64,000 nt of DNA from Polynucleobacter alcilacus (GCF_018881545.1 NZ_JACVQD010000001.1:524039-588038), one strand, 5' to 3'. Positions 15,849 to 24,826 are shown, counted from the first letter of the stretch. A program made the numbers and translations. The notes: generated from the letters alone by a model not told the origin.

Positions 15849-16893
15849 AGACTTTTAAAGTAGTAGCATCATCATCCAAGCGACGCTTGAGATTACGTTC
15901 ATAACCCGCTGAGCCTGGGTTATTGGTAATGAAATTTTGGGCAGCTAAGTTTTTACGCACATCTTCTGCCAAATCTACAGCAGCCAGCTTCATTAACTTC
16001 GCCATGCTCGGTTTGAAAGCATTATCTTTACCATCAATTCGGACTTCTTTACCTTCACCAGAGGCCACAAATGAGGCGATGATCTGGTTGGATTGCGTAT
16101 CAACTACATTAAAGTCGACTGTGACATCTAAAACGACCTGCTGAGAAGAGGATTTGGTTCCAGGAATGTCATCGGTGTTATCTACTACGGAGATTTCAGT
16201 TAAAACACCATAAAGTACATAGCTGGCATCTGGAAAATCGCCAGCCTTAATGCGTTTCACAATATCAAAGTACTCATCACCTTGATTTGGCGCGACTGTT
16301 GATGGTTTAGCCTGCACCACCTTATAGCCAGACTTGATCAACAAACCACGAATTGGGTTTGCTAAGTAGCGTAGCTCGCCGTATTCCATCTTGCTCTCAT
16401 AGCCTGACTTTTTCTGGCTCTGCGTTTCCACATTCGAAGCAGAATTGCTACTACTTCCTGGATCTACCGGCGTAATAATGGGGCCTGTTCCTGGCGCAGT
16501 CGCCTTTGGATCAGCTAGATTAGTGAATTTGACCGGAAATGCAGAAGAGTTTGGACCCCCCGTTAAGGCAGAGGCATCCGCTTTATCCGCATCCACTTCA
16601 ATAGACTTTGGTGCGATAGTTGAAATCACATTGTTATTGGTCTTGTGACGAGTCTCTTCAATAAAAATCAGGTTCTTACCTTCTTTTTTAAAGTAGATAT
16701 CGGTCACTGCAATAGTCTTAGAGTCGGCTTTAAGGACTTCAGCGCTAATGACGGGATTCTTCGGTGGATCTGCCGGCACCTGACCAACAACGGCTTGCTC
16801 AGGCACTGCAGCCGGCGGCTTCGAAGCACAGCCAGCTAAGCACAGTAGGCTAAGGCCAATGGATGCTAGAAAGGTTCTCTGGATCAATTGCAT
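15841..16893 (-). CDS. Secreted lipoprotein with CsgG/LpoB-like C-terminal domain
   Basis: A 350-residue lipoprotein. The signal peptide ends in the lipobox LCLAGC (cysteine near 21), followed by a proline-rich linker. Residues about 50-150 are low-complexity and Ser/Pro/Asp-rich. The C-terminal part (about 165-330) has ANPIRGLLIKSGYKVVQA, DASYVLYGVLTEISV and VDFNVVDTQSNQIIASF, an alternating pattern like CsgG or LpoB alpha/beta domains. The ATG at 16893 has AAGGA upstream; an upstream extension would spoil the signal peptide. It is the last gene of a four-gene leftward group. The exact function is unknown; an outer-membrane assembly or cell-wall synthase activator role is inferred. Confidence 0.7.
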   Translation of the reverse strand: MQLIQRTFLASIGLSLLCLAGCASKPPAAVPEQAVVGQVPADPPKNPVISAEVLKADSKTIAVTDIYFKKEGKNLIFIEETRHKTNNNVISTIAPKSIEVDADKADASALTGGPNSSAFPVKFTNLADPKATAPGTGPIITPVDPGSSSNSASNVETQSQKKSGYESKMEYGELRYLANPIRGLLIKSGYKVVQAKPSTVAPNQGDEYFDIVKRIKAGDFPDASYVLYGVLTEISVVDNTDDIPGTKSSSQQVVLDVTVDFNVVDTQSNQIIASFVASGEGKEVRIDGKDNAFKPSMAKLMKLAAVDLAEDVRKNLAAQNFITNNPGSAGYERNLKRRLDDDATTLKVYK

Positions 16894-16909
16894 GAATTCA
16901 TATCCTTTA

Positions 16910-17500
16910 TTAGCGAGTTGCCGTCTTACGAATTTCTTTTTCATCAGACCACTCTAATAAGCCGGATTCGTTATTGATCAGATTGAGGTTAAAGACGTAG
17001 TACACATCTTTGACGTCCTTCGTATTCTTCACAATAGAGGCAATTGAGCCTTCAATCCGATATTGCGCACCCTGCATATTGCCGGTTTTGGCAATCGTAT
17101 TGCTCTTATATAAGCCAGACTGATTTTGGCGTTTTAACTCTTCCGTTTGATTCTGCATTTCCGAAACGCTTACTGCAAAACGCACCTGTCCACTCTTGGT
17201 TAACTGGGTCCGGATCTTGTCAGTAATCACGCGCGTATCGATGTATTCAGAAGTCTTGTTCTTCACATCAGCCAAAGTCACAATGGGCGCATCTTTACTT
17301 CCTGAGATGGCTTTGGATTGCAGTAAAGATCGGGTCATTGCCTCAGCAATCATTTGCAGATCGGTTGAGCCATAGTTTGCATTGACAGTCTCTACTGCCT
17401 TGGCATCACCGTAGCGAACTTGTGGCCCAGAACATGCTACGAGCAAAGCTGCAAAGATTGCAACTGAAGATAGTTGGATAGTTTTAGTGTGCATTTTCAT
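16910..17500 (-). CDS. LpoB-like lipoprotein, putative penicillin-binding-protein activator
   Basis: A 196-residue outer-membrane lipoprotein; lipobox LLVAC at about 18-22. The body shows the LpoB pattern: DLQMIAEAMTRSLL, IVTLADVKNKTSEYIDTRVITDKIRTQLTKSG, and GAQYRIEGSIASIVKNT with a closing YYVFNLNLINNESGLLEWSDEKEIRK. E. coli LpoB activates PBP1B from the outer membrane. The start is the ATG at 17500 with GAG a short distance before it; TTG at 17512 is in frame too. The upstream neighbour is YcfL-like, the same pair found in E. coli (ycfL-lpoB). This makes the family call firm, although the PBP partner is inferred. Confidence 0.83.
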   Translation of the reverse strand: MKMHTKTIQLSSVAIFAALLVACSGPQVRYGDAKAVETVNANYGSTDLQMIAEAMTRSLLQSKAISGSKDAPIVTLADVKNKTSEYIDTRVITDKIRTQLTKSGQVRFAVSVSEMQNQTEELKRQNQSGLYKSNTIAKTGNMQGAQYRIEGSIASIVKNTKDVKDVYYVFNLNLINNESGLLEWSDEKEIRKTATR

Positions 17501-17524
17501 GATCATTCTCAATCAGCTTTTGGT

Positions 17525-17881
17525 TTATTTATATTGATTTAATTCAAAACGGAAATCGCTTGCATCTGGTGTTGGGGCAATGCCCATGATAACGGTCGTC
17601 TGGCCCTTACCAACGGTCACTGGCTTCCATGCCTCTTCATCAGTGACGGTCATACCATTCTTGCCAATCCATTTGAAACGATAGGCTACCAAATTGGATT
17701 TACTTTCATTTTGAATTGTCACTTGCGCTGTCAGAACACCATTGCGCATCAGGCTACGCATATCGGTAACTTGAATGCTATCGGTATCCCCTGTTCGCAA
17801 AGTCATATCCTTCATTGAAGGAGTAGAGCTACAGGCAATCAGTGCGAATGCTGCCAATAGGCTAAGAAGGTGTTTTTTCAT
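17525..17881 (-). CDS. YcfL-like (DUF1425) lipoprotein
   Basis: A 118-residue lipoprotein with lipobox LIAC (cysteine about 17). The body reads RTGDTDSIQVTDMRSLMRNG, LTAQVTIQNESKSNLVAYRFKW and APTPDASDFRFELNQ, matching the small beta-sandwich DUF1425 family typified by E. coli YcfL. Its function is unknown, but it is persistently linked to LpoB-type genes. Here it lies 24 bases upstream of the LpoB-like gene and 11 bases downstream of the larger lipoprotein. Confidence 0.8.
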   Translation of the reverse strand: MKKHLLSLLAAFALIACSSTPSMKDMTLRTGDTDSIQVTDMRSLMRNGVLTAQVTIQNESKSNLVAYRFKWIGKNGMTVTDEEAWKPVTVGKGQTTVIMGIAPTPDASDFRFELNQYK

Positions 17882-17892
17882 GCTCGAGTTTC

Positions 17893-19575
17893 CTAATTAA
17901 AAAGCTGCTGAAAGCGATTGAGCAAACTGGGTGACTCATCTGGTTTCAACCCTTCCATATTACTGCTTGCAGGACTTGGAGTGGGATTGCTGAACGGCGC
18001 TACTGGGTCTGGTACCTTAACTGGCAAAGCTTCTGTAGGTTCTATGGGTGCTGGGATAGGTGCAGTGATGGGTGCACTAAGTACTTGGGGGACGGCGACT
18101 GGCTGTTTAGGCAATGCTGCTGGGTCATTTGACGTGAGGACGCTTGCTTTGTTTCTAAACATCCGAATATAGACGACGTTATAGCCCCCCACTAAATTGA
18201 CTGTTTGGCTTTGAATCACGCCCGAGGGCAAGGTGAACTTCAGCATCGTTGGCCCAATCGGCAATCCCATGCGGGCCATATAGGTCTGTGCTGGCAAGGT
18301 ACTCCAATGACGTACATCCGTCACATTGATTGCTTGTAGTCCATAACCGGTAATCAATCCAGCAATGGCGCCAATAATTGCAGCCGTATTGTTGTTTTGA
18401 TTATTTTGACTATTTCTTCTGGCAGCTTGTTGTGCGGACTGGTCAGCTGCATATTGCGCTGCTAATGACACTAGCGCTCTCGTGCTTGCCCGCAAGACAT
18501 ATCCCGGCATCTCATCTTGCAGATTCTTTCTAGCCATTGAATCAATGCTGGCTACCAACTCTGGGTTAGCAGTCCGATCACCGAGCTGAACCAAAGTCGG
18601 CGTGTAACGCTCGGTAGATTTTTCAATCGAGGGCAAAGTTAAGGTAACTAATTTAGGGTGGCCCCCAAAATTGAAGGTCTGGCTAATGCGTTGAGGAGTA
18701 ATTTTGGGGATATAACCAGTATCAATAATGATCAAGGTATCAGCAAAACTTTTTTTGCGTTGGTTAGCAATATTGGAATCCAACTTAGCAATACTGGTTT
18801 TAAAAAAACTCACCGAGGGACGTAACTCGATTGCCAGACGGTATCCTGGGGCTGCCAAGCTAGCCTCCCCTTGTGACTCATGAATAAAGCCTGATAGGTA
18901 ATAAGCACCTGGATTTTGATACGAGTTCTTCATACTGCGCGTTTCTTCATCATCTAAGAGATTGATGGGGTAGCCATTAATATCCTGAATGCGACTGGTG
19001 GCGCCTTTGGTATTCCGATTATTTTGCTGTTCCTGCTCTGTTCTGGATACCGCACTGACTTTGCTTTGAATCAGATCCTCAATGACCTTCTCACGCTGAG
19101 CCATCTTTTTAGCCTCAACCATGGCATCGTTCCAACGCCCCTGCGTGAGATGATTTAAGGCCAGCGTTTGACTCAGAAAACTGACCTCATAAGGCTTGGG
19201 ATCGTAATTACTACTAAAGCCCTCAGATAAAACATAGGAGCTCATGTCAGAAAAGGAGCGCTTGAGTTTGTCATTGGTGCTGCGCTCCCATTGCTCAACC
19301 TGTTGATCTGCTATGAGTAAGTTTTGCGTACTACTCGGAATCTGTCCTGGGCCTTGAAGACGCTGTACTTCACCCATCTCTAAGTAATAAAGGGTATTTT
19401 TATCTTTAAAGGCAGACTGAATCGCTGCAGTAGTGTTTTGTAGATCACCATTCTTGAACTGATCCTTAGACTCATTCATCTTTACTTGCTGAGTTTGTGT
19501 TGCACAACCCACCAATAAAAGCATGCTCATAATGCAGCCGAATTTAGAAAAGTCTAATGCTGAAAATTTAGGCAA
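17893..19575 (-). CDS. Large lipoprotein, COG3014-like, first gene of the LpoB/YcfL group
   Basis: About 560 residues with a lipobox LLLVGC (cysteine about 24). Residues 30-280 look helical and TPR-like (repeated Ala/Leu/Tyr patterns such as WNDAMVEAKKMAQRE and AAPGYRLAIELRPS). The middle contains a short hydrophobic glycine-rich segment AAIIGAIAGLITGYGLQ (about 400). Near 500-550 is a Pro-rich tail. It resembles the uncharacterised lipoproteins that precede ycfL-lpoB in several gammaproteobacteria. No ATG gives a full signal peptide; TTG at 19575 is the best start but lacks a clear ribosome binding site, so the start is uncertain. Confidence 0.7.
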   Translation of the reverse strand: MPKFSALDFSKFGCIMSMLLLVGCATQTQQVKMNESKDQFKNGDLQNTTAAIQSAFKDKNTLYYLEMGEVQRLQGPGQIPSSTQNLLIADQQVEQWERSTNDKLKRSFSDMSSYVLSEGFSSNYDPKPYEVSFLSQTLALNHLTQGRWNDAMVEAKKMAQREKVIEDLIQSKVSAVSRTEQEQQNNRNTKGATSRIQDINGYPINLLDDEETRSMKNSYQNPGAYYLSGFIHESQGEASLAAPGYRLAIELRPSVSFFKTSIAKLDSNIANQRKKSFADTLIIIDTGYIPKITPQRISQTFNFGGHPKLVTLTLPSIEKSTERYTPTLVQLGDRTANPELVASIDSMARKNLQDEMPGYVLRASTRALVSLAAQYAADQSAQQAARRNSQNNQNNNTAAIIGAIAGLITGYGLQAINVTDVRHWSTLPAQTYMARMGLPIGPTMLKFTLPSGVIQSQTVNLVGGYNVVYIRMFRNKASVLTSNDPAALPKQPVAVPQVLSAPITAPIPAPIEPTEALPVKVPDPVAPFSNPTPSPASSNMEGLKPDESPSLLNRFQQLFN

Positions 19576-19709
19576 ATTTAGTCGATTAAAAGAAGGTGTT
19601 TGAATAATGGGTTTTTCAATCGAATGTATTGGAGTTGTCTAAGCCTATCCTATTCCCTTTCTGATATAACGCGCTCAAATTGACAAAGGCTGACAAGAAA
19701 ACAGCTGAT

Positions 19710-20708
19710 TTAGGGCTCTAATTTAGCGCCAGATTGAATAACTATCCGATTCCACTTACGCGACTCTGAGGCTATCAACTTAGAAAGGTCTTTAGGGCTA
19801 CCAGGAGCAGGCTCCAACCCCCCTGCCAAGAGCCTATTTTTGATTTCTGGTTTCTCTAAGGTTTGACGAGTTAATTGATTTAGGCGCTTTTGAATTGGCA
19901 GAGGCAAGTTTGCGGGCGCCATTAAAGAGAACCAGGAGACCGCCTCAAAACCCGGTAAACCCTGCTCCGCTAGCGTCGGGATTTCTGGGGCTGCAGGTGA
20001 ACGCTTTAAGGTCGTTACACCCAAAGCCTGGACTTCGCCAGCCCTGATCAAAGGAAGCGATGAGGACAGATTATCAAAGAGCATGGTGATGCGTCCGCTG
20101 ATGAGGTCTGGCAAAGACTGAGCACGCCCTTTATAGGGAATATGGCGGATTTGAATGCCGGCCATCTCTTTAAATAATTCACCAGACATATGTAATGAGG
20201 TGCCTATGCCGGATGAGCCAAACGTCAGTTGATTTGGCTTGGTTTTTGCAAGCTCGATCAACTCATGAACATTGGTAATACCTGATTCCTTATTCACAAT
20301 TAAGACATTGGGAGTGCTCGCTAAAAAACTAATGGGGGTGAAATCCTTTACGGGATCAAAGGACATCTTTTCATAAAGGGCGCCATTAATGGCGTGTATC
20401 CCTACGGTACCAATCAGCAAGGTGTAGCCATCAGGTTCGCTTTTGGCAACTATATCCGCGCCAATGTTGCCACCATAGCCAGGGCGGTTCTCCACCAGAA
20501 CTGGCACGCCTAAGCTTTGTTGCCAACTTTCCGCTAAGACACGTGCCAAGATGTCGGGTGCTCCACCAGGAGTAAAGGTGACAATGATTCGAATGGCCTG
20601 CTTGGGCCAAGCATGCGCTGTTGGTTTACTTTGTGCATGGGCAGTGCAAAGACTGAGCCAAGTGAAGCAGAAGAATAAGAGGCACTTAGCCACTTTTATA
20701 AATTGCAT
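19710..20708 (-). CDS. Bug/TctC-family periplasmic substrate-binding protein
   Basis: A 332-residue Bug receptor with a cleavable leader (LCTAHAQ) and the motif VTFTPGGAPDILARVLA near 46. The second half has HIPYKGRAQSLPDLISGRITMLFDN and PTLAEQGLPGFE, as usual. It stands 30 bases from dsbB on the same strand and upstream of nothing metabolic, so its ligand cannot be guessed from neighbours. Confidence 0.87.
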   Translation of the reverse strand: MQFIKVAKCLLFFCFTWLSLCTAHAQSKPTAHAWPKQAIRIIVTFTPGGAPDILARVLAESWQQSLGVPVLVENRPGYGGNIGADIVAKSEPDGYTLLIGTVGIHAINGALYEKMSFDPVKDFTPISFLASTPNVLIVNKESGITNVHELIELAKTKPNQLTFGSSGIGTSLHMSGELFKEMAGIQIRHIPYKGRAQSLPDLISGRITMLFDNLSSSLPLIRAGEVQALGVTTLKRSPAAPEIPTLAEQGLPGFEAVSWFSLMAPANLPLPIQKRLNQLTRQTLEKPEIKNRLLAGGLEPAPGSPKDLSKLIASESRKWNRIVIQSGAKLEP

Positions 20709-20738
20709 TACCTGAGTCTAATACTGAATAGCTGGAAT

Positions 20739-21302
20739 TTAGAAGGCAAAGCGATTGCGCAGCCAGAGCCAACCTTCATACTGAATAGGATCATCAGGGC
20801 ATTGACCAATACCGCACTCAAGCAGTGTTGATAACAAATTTGCAAATACCAGCAGAATAAAAAGAATCACCAAAGTATTAGCAAACATCGACCGAGAACG
20901 CACCTCACGATTTGGTAGCATTAATAAAATCGCTTGGCCCGCTAATAAGCCCAAATATCCAACGAATGCCCAGGTATAGAAATGCAGCTCAAGAAAGGTA
21001 GCACCAAAACCCTTGTCACCCGGCAATATATGTAACAGGACTTGGCGTAAAGAAACCATCATCCCCACTAAGCCCCCCAAAATTGCCCAGCCATAATGCG
21101 AGGAATGCGCTCCAAAACGGATGTTGAGCACTATTGCAAAACCAATAATCACAAAGCCAATGCGTTGCATTAAACACAATGGGCACGGTAGTTCACCAAA
21201 ATACAGTTGATCTACAAATCCATAAGACAGGACCCCAACAACAGCAAGTAAGGCCAATTGATTACCTAGCGCAGCCAAAGAGGGAAACGAAAATTTACTC
21301 AC
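20739..21302 (-). CDS. dsbB: DsbB-family disulfide oxidoreductase, five-helix variant
   Basis: A 187-residue inner-membrane protein. The first periplasmic loop carries the quinone-linked CPLC pair (C40, C43). E. coli DsbB has its second cysteine pair in the loop between helices 3 and 4. Here that loop (LPGDKGFGATFLELHFY) has no cysteine. Instead a fifth hydrophobic segment is followed by C163 and C168 (LLECGIGQCPDD) in a C-terminal tail that should face the periplasm. The protein should therefore still shuttle electrons from a DsbA-like thiol oxidase to quinone, but by a rearranged path. It is preceded after six bases by the small DUF5993-like gene. Confidence 0.83.
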   Translation of the reverse strand: MSKFSFPSLAALGNQLALLAVVGVLSYGFVDQLYFGELPCPLCLMQRIGFVIIGFAIVLNIRFGAHSSHYGWAILGGLVGMMVSLRQVLLHILPGDKGFGATFLELHFYTWAFVGYLGLLAGQAILLMLPNREVRSRSMFANTLVILFILLVFANLLSTLLECGIGQCPDDPIQYEGWLWLRNRFAF

Positions 21303-21308
21303 GGTCTT

Positions 21309-21461
21309 TTATAAGCTGATGTTGAGATGGGTGGTGGCATGAAAGCGGAACCAGTAAATCAGAATTCCTACTGTGAAAGCCAATACTATTAATGCTGCAA
21401 GGCGCTTCCCAAACCAGGCTAAGACTAGTCCGATGAAAGCCGTCAGAAAAGGAAGAAACAT
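21309..21461 (-). CDS. DUF5993-like 50-residue membrane protein, dsbB partner
   Basis: A short frame encoding MFLPFLTAFIGLVLAWFGKR, then a second hydrophobic stretch ALIVLAFTVGILIYW and the tail FRFHATTHLNISL. The pattern (MFLPFL start, two short helices, HAT-x-x-LN-[IL]-S end) fits DUF5993, small proteins that I recall lying beside DsbB-like genes in other proteobacteria. The six-base spacing to dsbB implies one operon. An in-frame ATG two codons upstream (21467) is equally possible. Confidence 0.72.
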   Translation of the reverse strand: MFLPFLTAFIGLVLAWFGKRLAALIVLAFTVGILIYWFRFHATTHLNISL

Positions 21462-21567
21462 ATACATAAACGAATTTTAGCGTAGCTTATCCAGAACGCA
21501 GCGCAATTAACCTATTTTTCGGGGGGTGTTCTGCCTCAGCTCATCCTCCAATAAAACCAGGCGCTCA

Positions 21568-22260
21568 TTAACTAATTTTGGTCCTGAGGTTTACTAAGCC
21601 TGCAACACTACCCTCTAGCACATCACCCTTTTGTACAGGACCTACTCCAGCTGGTGTGCCAGAGAAAATTAAGTCACCTGGCTCTAAGGTAAACAAAGTA
21701 GAGAGATAAGCAATGGTGTCGGGTACATTCCAAATGAGTTGATTTAAATCACCCTCTTGACGGACTTCACCGTTGACCAAGAGCTTAACGCTCCCTTTTG
21801 TAGGGTGACCACATTGTGTTACTGGAGTAATCTCACCACAAGGTGCAGCCTGATCAAATGCTTTACCCGTATCCCAGGGACGGCCCATCTTTTTAGCCTC
21901 ACCCTGTAGATCACGTCTGGTCATATCTAAACCAACACCGTAACCATAAACGTGTTCAAGTGCCTTATCCGCTGAAATATTGGCACCACCCTTACCAATG
22001 GCAACTACCATCTCGATTTCATGATGGACATCTTTTGAAAGATTTGGATAAGACATGTCCTTGCCATCCGTCACGATCGAGTTAGCTGGCTTCATAAAAA
22101 AGAATGGGGGTTCACGATCTGGGTCATGGCCCATTTCACGAGCATGATCAGCGTAGTTACGACCAACACAGTAAATGCGATTCACAGCAAAACGTTTGGT
22201 ATCTCCCGTTACCGGCAGTGAGATTTGCACTGGAGGTTCAATAACAAATGCTGAACTCAT
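21568..22260 (-). CDS. Fumarylacetoacetate hydrolase (FAH) family protein, cytosolic
   Basis: A 230-residue single-domain FAH enzyme; no leader. It has the family core CVGRNYADHAREMGHD, FFMKPANSIV, the metal-binding VHHEIEMVVAIGKGG, the D-M-T-R-R-D-L-Q segment and IFSGTPAGVGPV. Family members cleave C-C bonds in diketo acids (fumarylpyruvate hydrolase and acylpyruvase are the closest by layout) using Mg2+ or Mn2+. GGAAGGGA seven bases before the ATG fixes the start at 22260. A SemiSWEET gene ends 26 bases upstream on the same strand. Confidence 0.87.
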   Translation of the reverse strand: MSSAFVIEPPVQISLPVTGDTKRFAVNRIYCVGRNYADHAREMGHDPDREPPFFFMKPANSIVTDGKDMSYPNLSKDVHHEIEMVVAIGKGGANISADKALEHVYGYGVGLDMTRRDLQGEAKKMGRPWDTGKAFDQAAPCGEITPVTQCGHPTKGSVKLLVNGEVRQEGDLNQLIWNVPDTIAYLSTLFTLEPGDLIFSGTPAGVGPVQKGDVLEGSVAGLVNLRTKIS

Positions 22261-22286
22261 AAAATCCCTTCCATTCAATACAGTAA

Positions 22287-22571
22287 TTAATGTTTACGAC
22301 GTTTCGCAGTATGGCGTAATTTCAGTAACAAGATACTAAAAGCCAAAGCAAAAGTCAGGGCATTCGCCAAGATCAAGGGCCAGGTCTCGGTAAAGAGGCC
22401 ATAAATTAGCCATAAACCGACCCCAGTCGTAAATAATGAATACATCCCCAAAGAAATCCCTGATAAATCTCGGGTGCGCCAAGACTGGATGGCCTGGGGT
22501 AAAAAGGCGAGCGTAGTTAGAAATGCAGCGCAATAACCAATGATTTCAATATGGTGTAGTTCAAGAGTCAT
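22287..22571 (-). CDS. SemiSWEET-type small sugar/solute transporter (PQ-loop, MtN3 family)
   Basis: A 94-residue protein with three predicted helices: IEIIGYCAAFLTTLAFLPQA, LSGISLGMYSLFTTGVGLW and PLILANALTFALAFSILLL. The PQ motif (LPQAIQSWRTRD) and the SGIS/LWLIYG pattern are those of SemiSWEETs, which dimerise to form an occluded pore for sugars. It ends in a basic tail. It probably shares a transcript with the FAH gene downstream and is divergent from a Bug gene. Confidence 0.88.
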   Translation of the reverse strand: MTLELHHIEIIGYCAAFLTTLAFLPQAIQSWRTRDLSGISLGMYSLFTTGVGLWLIYGLFTETWPLILANALTFALAFSILLLKLRHTAKRRKH

Positions 22572-22645
22572 TTTGGGATTGTAATTTGCAAATGCCAGAA
22601 TTCATTCATAATAAGAATGCCATTAAAAACCATAAAAAAGCGACT

Positions 22646-23647
22646 ATGAGACAAAAAATCCTTCAATGCCTAGGTGCAACCCTATGCCTTAGCCTAGTGA
22701 GTGCCCCGCTATTGGCGCAATCAAATACTGCTGCAATCAAAAACTATCCAGATAAGCCCATTAAATTGGTGATTCCCTACCCTCCGGGTGGGGCCACCGA
22801 TGTCATCGGGCGCATCATGGCACAAGAGCTCTCTAAAACACTAAACCAACAAGTGATTCCTGATAATCGCGCTGGGGATAGCGGCAATATCGGCGCAGAC
22901 ATGGTGGCCAAGTCTCCGCCGGATGGGTATACCTTATTAATGGGAGCGCTAACCTCTCATGCCATCAATGCCAATCTAGATAAAGACAAAATCAAGTACA
23001 ACTTAGAAAAAGATTTCACACCAGTTGCTATCGTCGGTGTTGTTCCCTTGGTATTTGTCGTGAACCCCTCCGTTCCAGTAAAAAATATGAAAGAGTTCAT
23101 TGCTTACGCTAAAGCTAACCCAGGAAAACTCACTTTTGCTTCCTCTGGAGCGGGTGCACCACAGCGACTGGCGATGGAAATGTTTCGCTATCAGTTAGGT
23201 TTAGATTTACTGCACGTTCCTTACAAAGGAAGTGGTCCTGCCATGACAGATCTGGTTGGCGGTCAGGTTCTCACAATGTCAGAAACTGTTCCTGCAGCCT
23301 TACAGTTTATTCAAGCTGGACAGCTAAGGCCTTTAGCAGTAACGACCGCTAAACGAATCAGTCAATTACCTGATGTACCGACGGTGACTGAAGCTACCGG
23401 ATTGCCAAACTTTGATGTAGTGAGTATGTTTGGAATTGAGGCCCCTGCAAATACGCCCAAGGCAATCGTTGATAAGTTAAGTGCTGACATTAAGCTCATA
23501 TTGCAGCGTCCTGATGTACAAGAGCGCATGCTTGCAGCCGGTGTATATGTTAATTACTTATCCCCTGCGGACTCTACTAAACGCATTCAGAGGGAGTTAA
23601 GCATGTGGAGCAAAGTGGTAAAGGATGCCAACATCAAGGCAGATTAA
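22646..23647 (+). CDS. Bug/TctC-family periplasmic substrate-binding protein
   Basis: A 333-residue Bug receptor; the leader ends SAPLLAQS. The ligand loop is VIPYPPGGATDVIGRIMAQ, and HVPYKGSGPAMTDLVGGQV follows later. The ATG with MRQKILQCLG is preferred because earlier in-frame codons add hydrophilic residues before the signal peptide. It is divergent from the SemiSWEET-FAH pair and converges with the next Bug gene across a perfect palindromic terminator. Confidence 0.86.
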   Translation: MRQKILQCLGATLCLSLVSAPLLAQSNTAAIKNYPDKPIKLVIPYPPGGATDVIGRIMAQELSKTLNQQVIPDNRAGDSGNIGADMVAKSPPDGYTLLMGALTSHAINANLDKDKIKYNLEKDFTPVAIVGVVPLVFVVNPSVPVKNMKEFIAYAKANPGKLTFASSGAGAPQRLAMEMFRYQLGLDLLHVPYKGSGPAMTDLVGGQVLTMSETVPAALQFIQAGQLRPLAVTTAKRISQLPDVPTVTEATGLPNFDVVSMFGIEAPANTPKAIVDKLSADIKLILQRPDVQERMLAAGVYVNYLSPADSTKRIQRELSMWSKVVKDANIKAD

Positions 23648-23661
23648 TTTACTGGATGCTA

Positions 23662-23690
23662 TCCAGACCTGCTAGCAGGTCTGGATTGTT
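23662..23690. terminator. Bidirectional palindromic terminator between two convergent Bug genes
   Basis: A 24-base perfect palindrome with half-site TCCAGACCTGCT (23662-23673) and its complement to 23685, followed by TTGTTT on the plus side. It lies 15 bases after the plus-strand Bug gene and 37 bases from the end of the minus-strand one. Confidence 0.75.
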
Positions 23691-23721
23691 TAGCTCTACT
23701 TCAGATAGTTCAAATCCTGGC

Positions 23722-24714
23722 TTATTCAGCCTCGATCTTGGCTTGCTGAGCTACTAACTCCCATTTCTTCTTCTCAGCCGCGATAAAAATCTTGGTATTG
23801 GCTGGTGTGTCGCCTACAGCCCAACCACCTAGGTCTTTCCAACGCTGTTTGATCTCTGGGGTCTCGAGTGCTTTTTTGACTGCCACATACAAGCGATCAA
23901 TTACGGGCTTAGGAGTTCCTGCTGGAACAAATAAACCAAACCAAGCAGTCACTTCAAAGTTTGGAAAACCTGATTGAATCATTGTGGGCACATCAGGTAA
24001 CTCTGCAACTCTATTCTTACTAGTTACCGCCAAAGCGCGTAACTTTCCAGCCTTGATGTATTGCATGGAGCTTGGTAGGTTATCGATCATCATGTTGGTC
24101 TGACCAGCCAATAGATCCGCTAATGCTGGACCAGCACCCTTATAGGGAACGTGAATAATATCGATGCCAGCTTGCGTCCTGAATAGTTCTCCAGACATAT
24201 GAATCGATTGCCCACGGCCAGAGGATGCAAAGGAATACTTACCCGGGTTCGCTTTAGCTAAAGCAACTAGCTCAGCAACTGTCTTTGCAGGAACTTCTGG
24301 ATTCACAACCAATACATTCGGATTTGCAATCACAATCGTGATGGGCTCCATGTCTTCCATCTTGTAAGGCAGGTTCTTATATAGGCTGTAATTAATCGCA
24401 TTCGGACCAATGTTGCCCATTGCCATGGTGTAGCCGTCAGCAGGCGCAGCTAACAATGCCTGAATACCGATAATTCCGGCGCCGCCTGCTTTGTTTTCCA
24501 CAATCACTGTCTGGCCAAGTTCTTTTCCCAAAATATCCGCGAGCGCCCTGGAAGAAATATCCGTAGTTCCGCCTGGGGCTGCAGTCACGATGATTTTGAC
24601 TGGCTTATTTGGAAATGGCTCTGCAGCATAAAGCGATGAACACAAGAAAGGGAATGAAGCAAATGAGATAAATGCGAGTGCGCAAGCGCGCTTCACAAAA
24701 GAAGAGTTGGGCAT
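23722..24714 (-). CDS. Bug/TctC-family periplasmic substrate-binding protein
   Basis: A 330-residue Bug receptor with a leader ending in CSSLYAAEP. The motif is VTAAPGGTTDISSRALAD, and HVPYKGAGPALADLLAGQTNMM is present. It is monocistronic: a palindromic terminator lies downstream, and 112 bases without a gene separate it from the barrel-like gene upstream. The ligand is unknown. Confidence 0.86.
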   Translation of the reverse strand: MPNSSFVKRACALAFISFASFPFLCSSLYAAEPFPNKPVKIIVTAAPGGTTDISSRALADILGKELGQTVIVENKAGGAGIIGIQALLAAPADGYTMAMGNIGPNAINYSLYKNLPYKMEDMEPITIVIANPNVLVVNPEVPAKTVAELVALAKANPGKYSFASSGRGQSIHMSGELFRTQAGIDIIHVPYKGAGPALADLLAGQTNMMIDNLPSSMQYIKAGKLRALAVTSKNRVAELPDVPTMIQSGFPNFEVTAWFGLFVPAGTPKPVIDRLYVAVKKALETPEIKQRWKDLGGWAVGDTPANTKIFIAAEKKKWELVAQQAKIEAE

Positions 24715-24826
24715 AGCTGTCTCCGACCTAGATCAATGTTGTAGTTTTAAGTGGGTTTTAAAATCCATCTAGCCAATATTAAACATATATTGGCCATTCT
24801 GCGCAATCAAGTCCTACTGACTTATC

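Noticed and set aside
23662..23685. Perfect 24-base palindrome as an attachment or recombination site
   Set aside because: Its place between two convergent genes and the T-rich flank fit a terminator better, and no integrase or repeat partner is visible.
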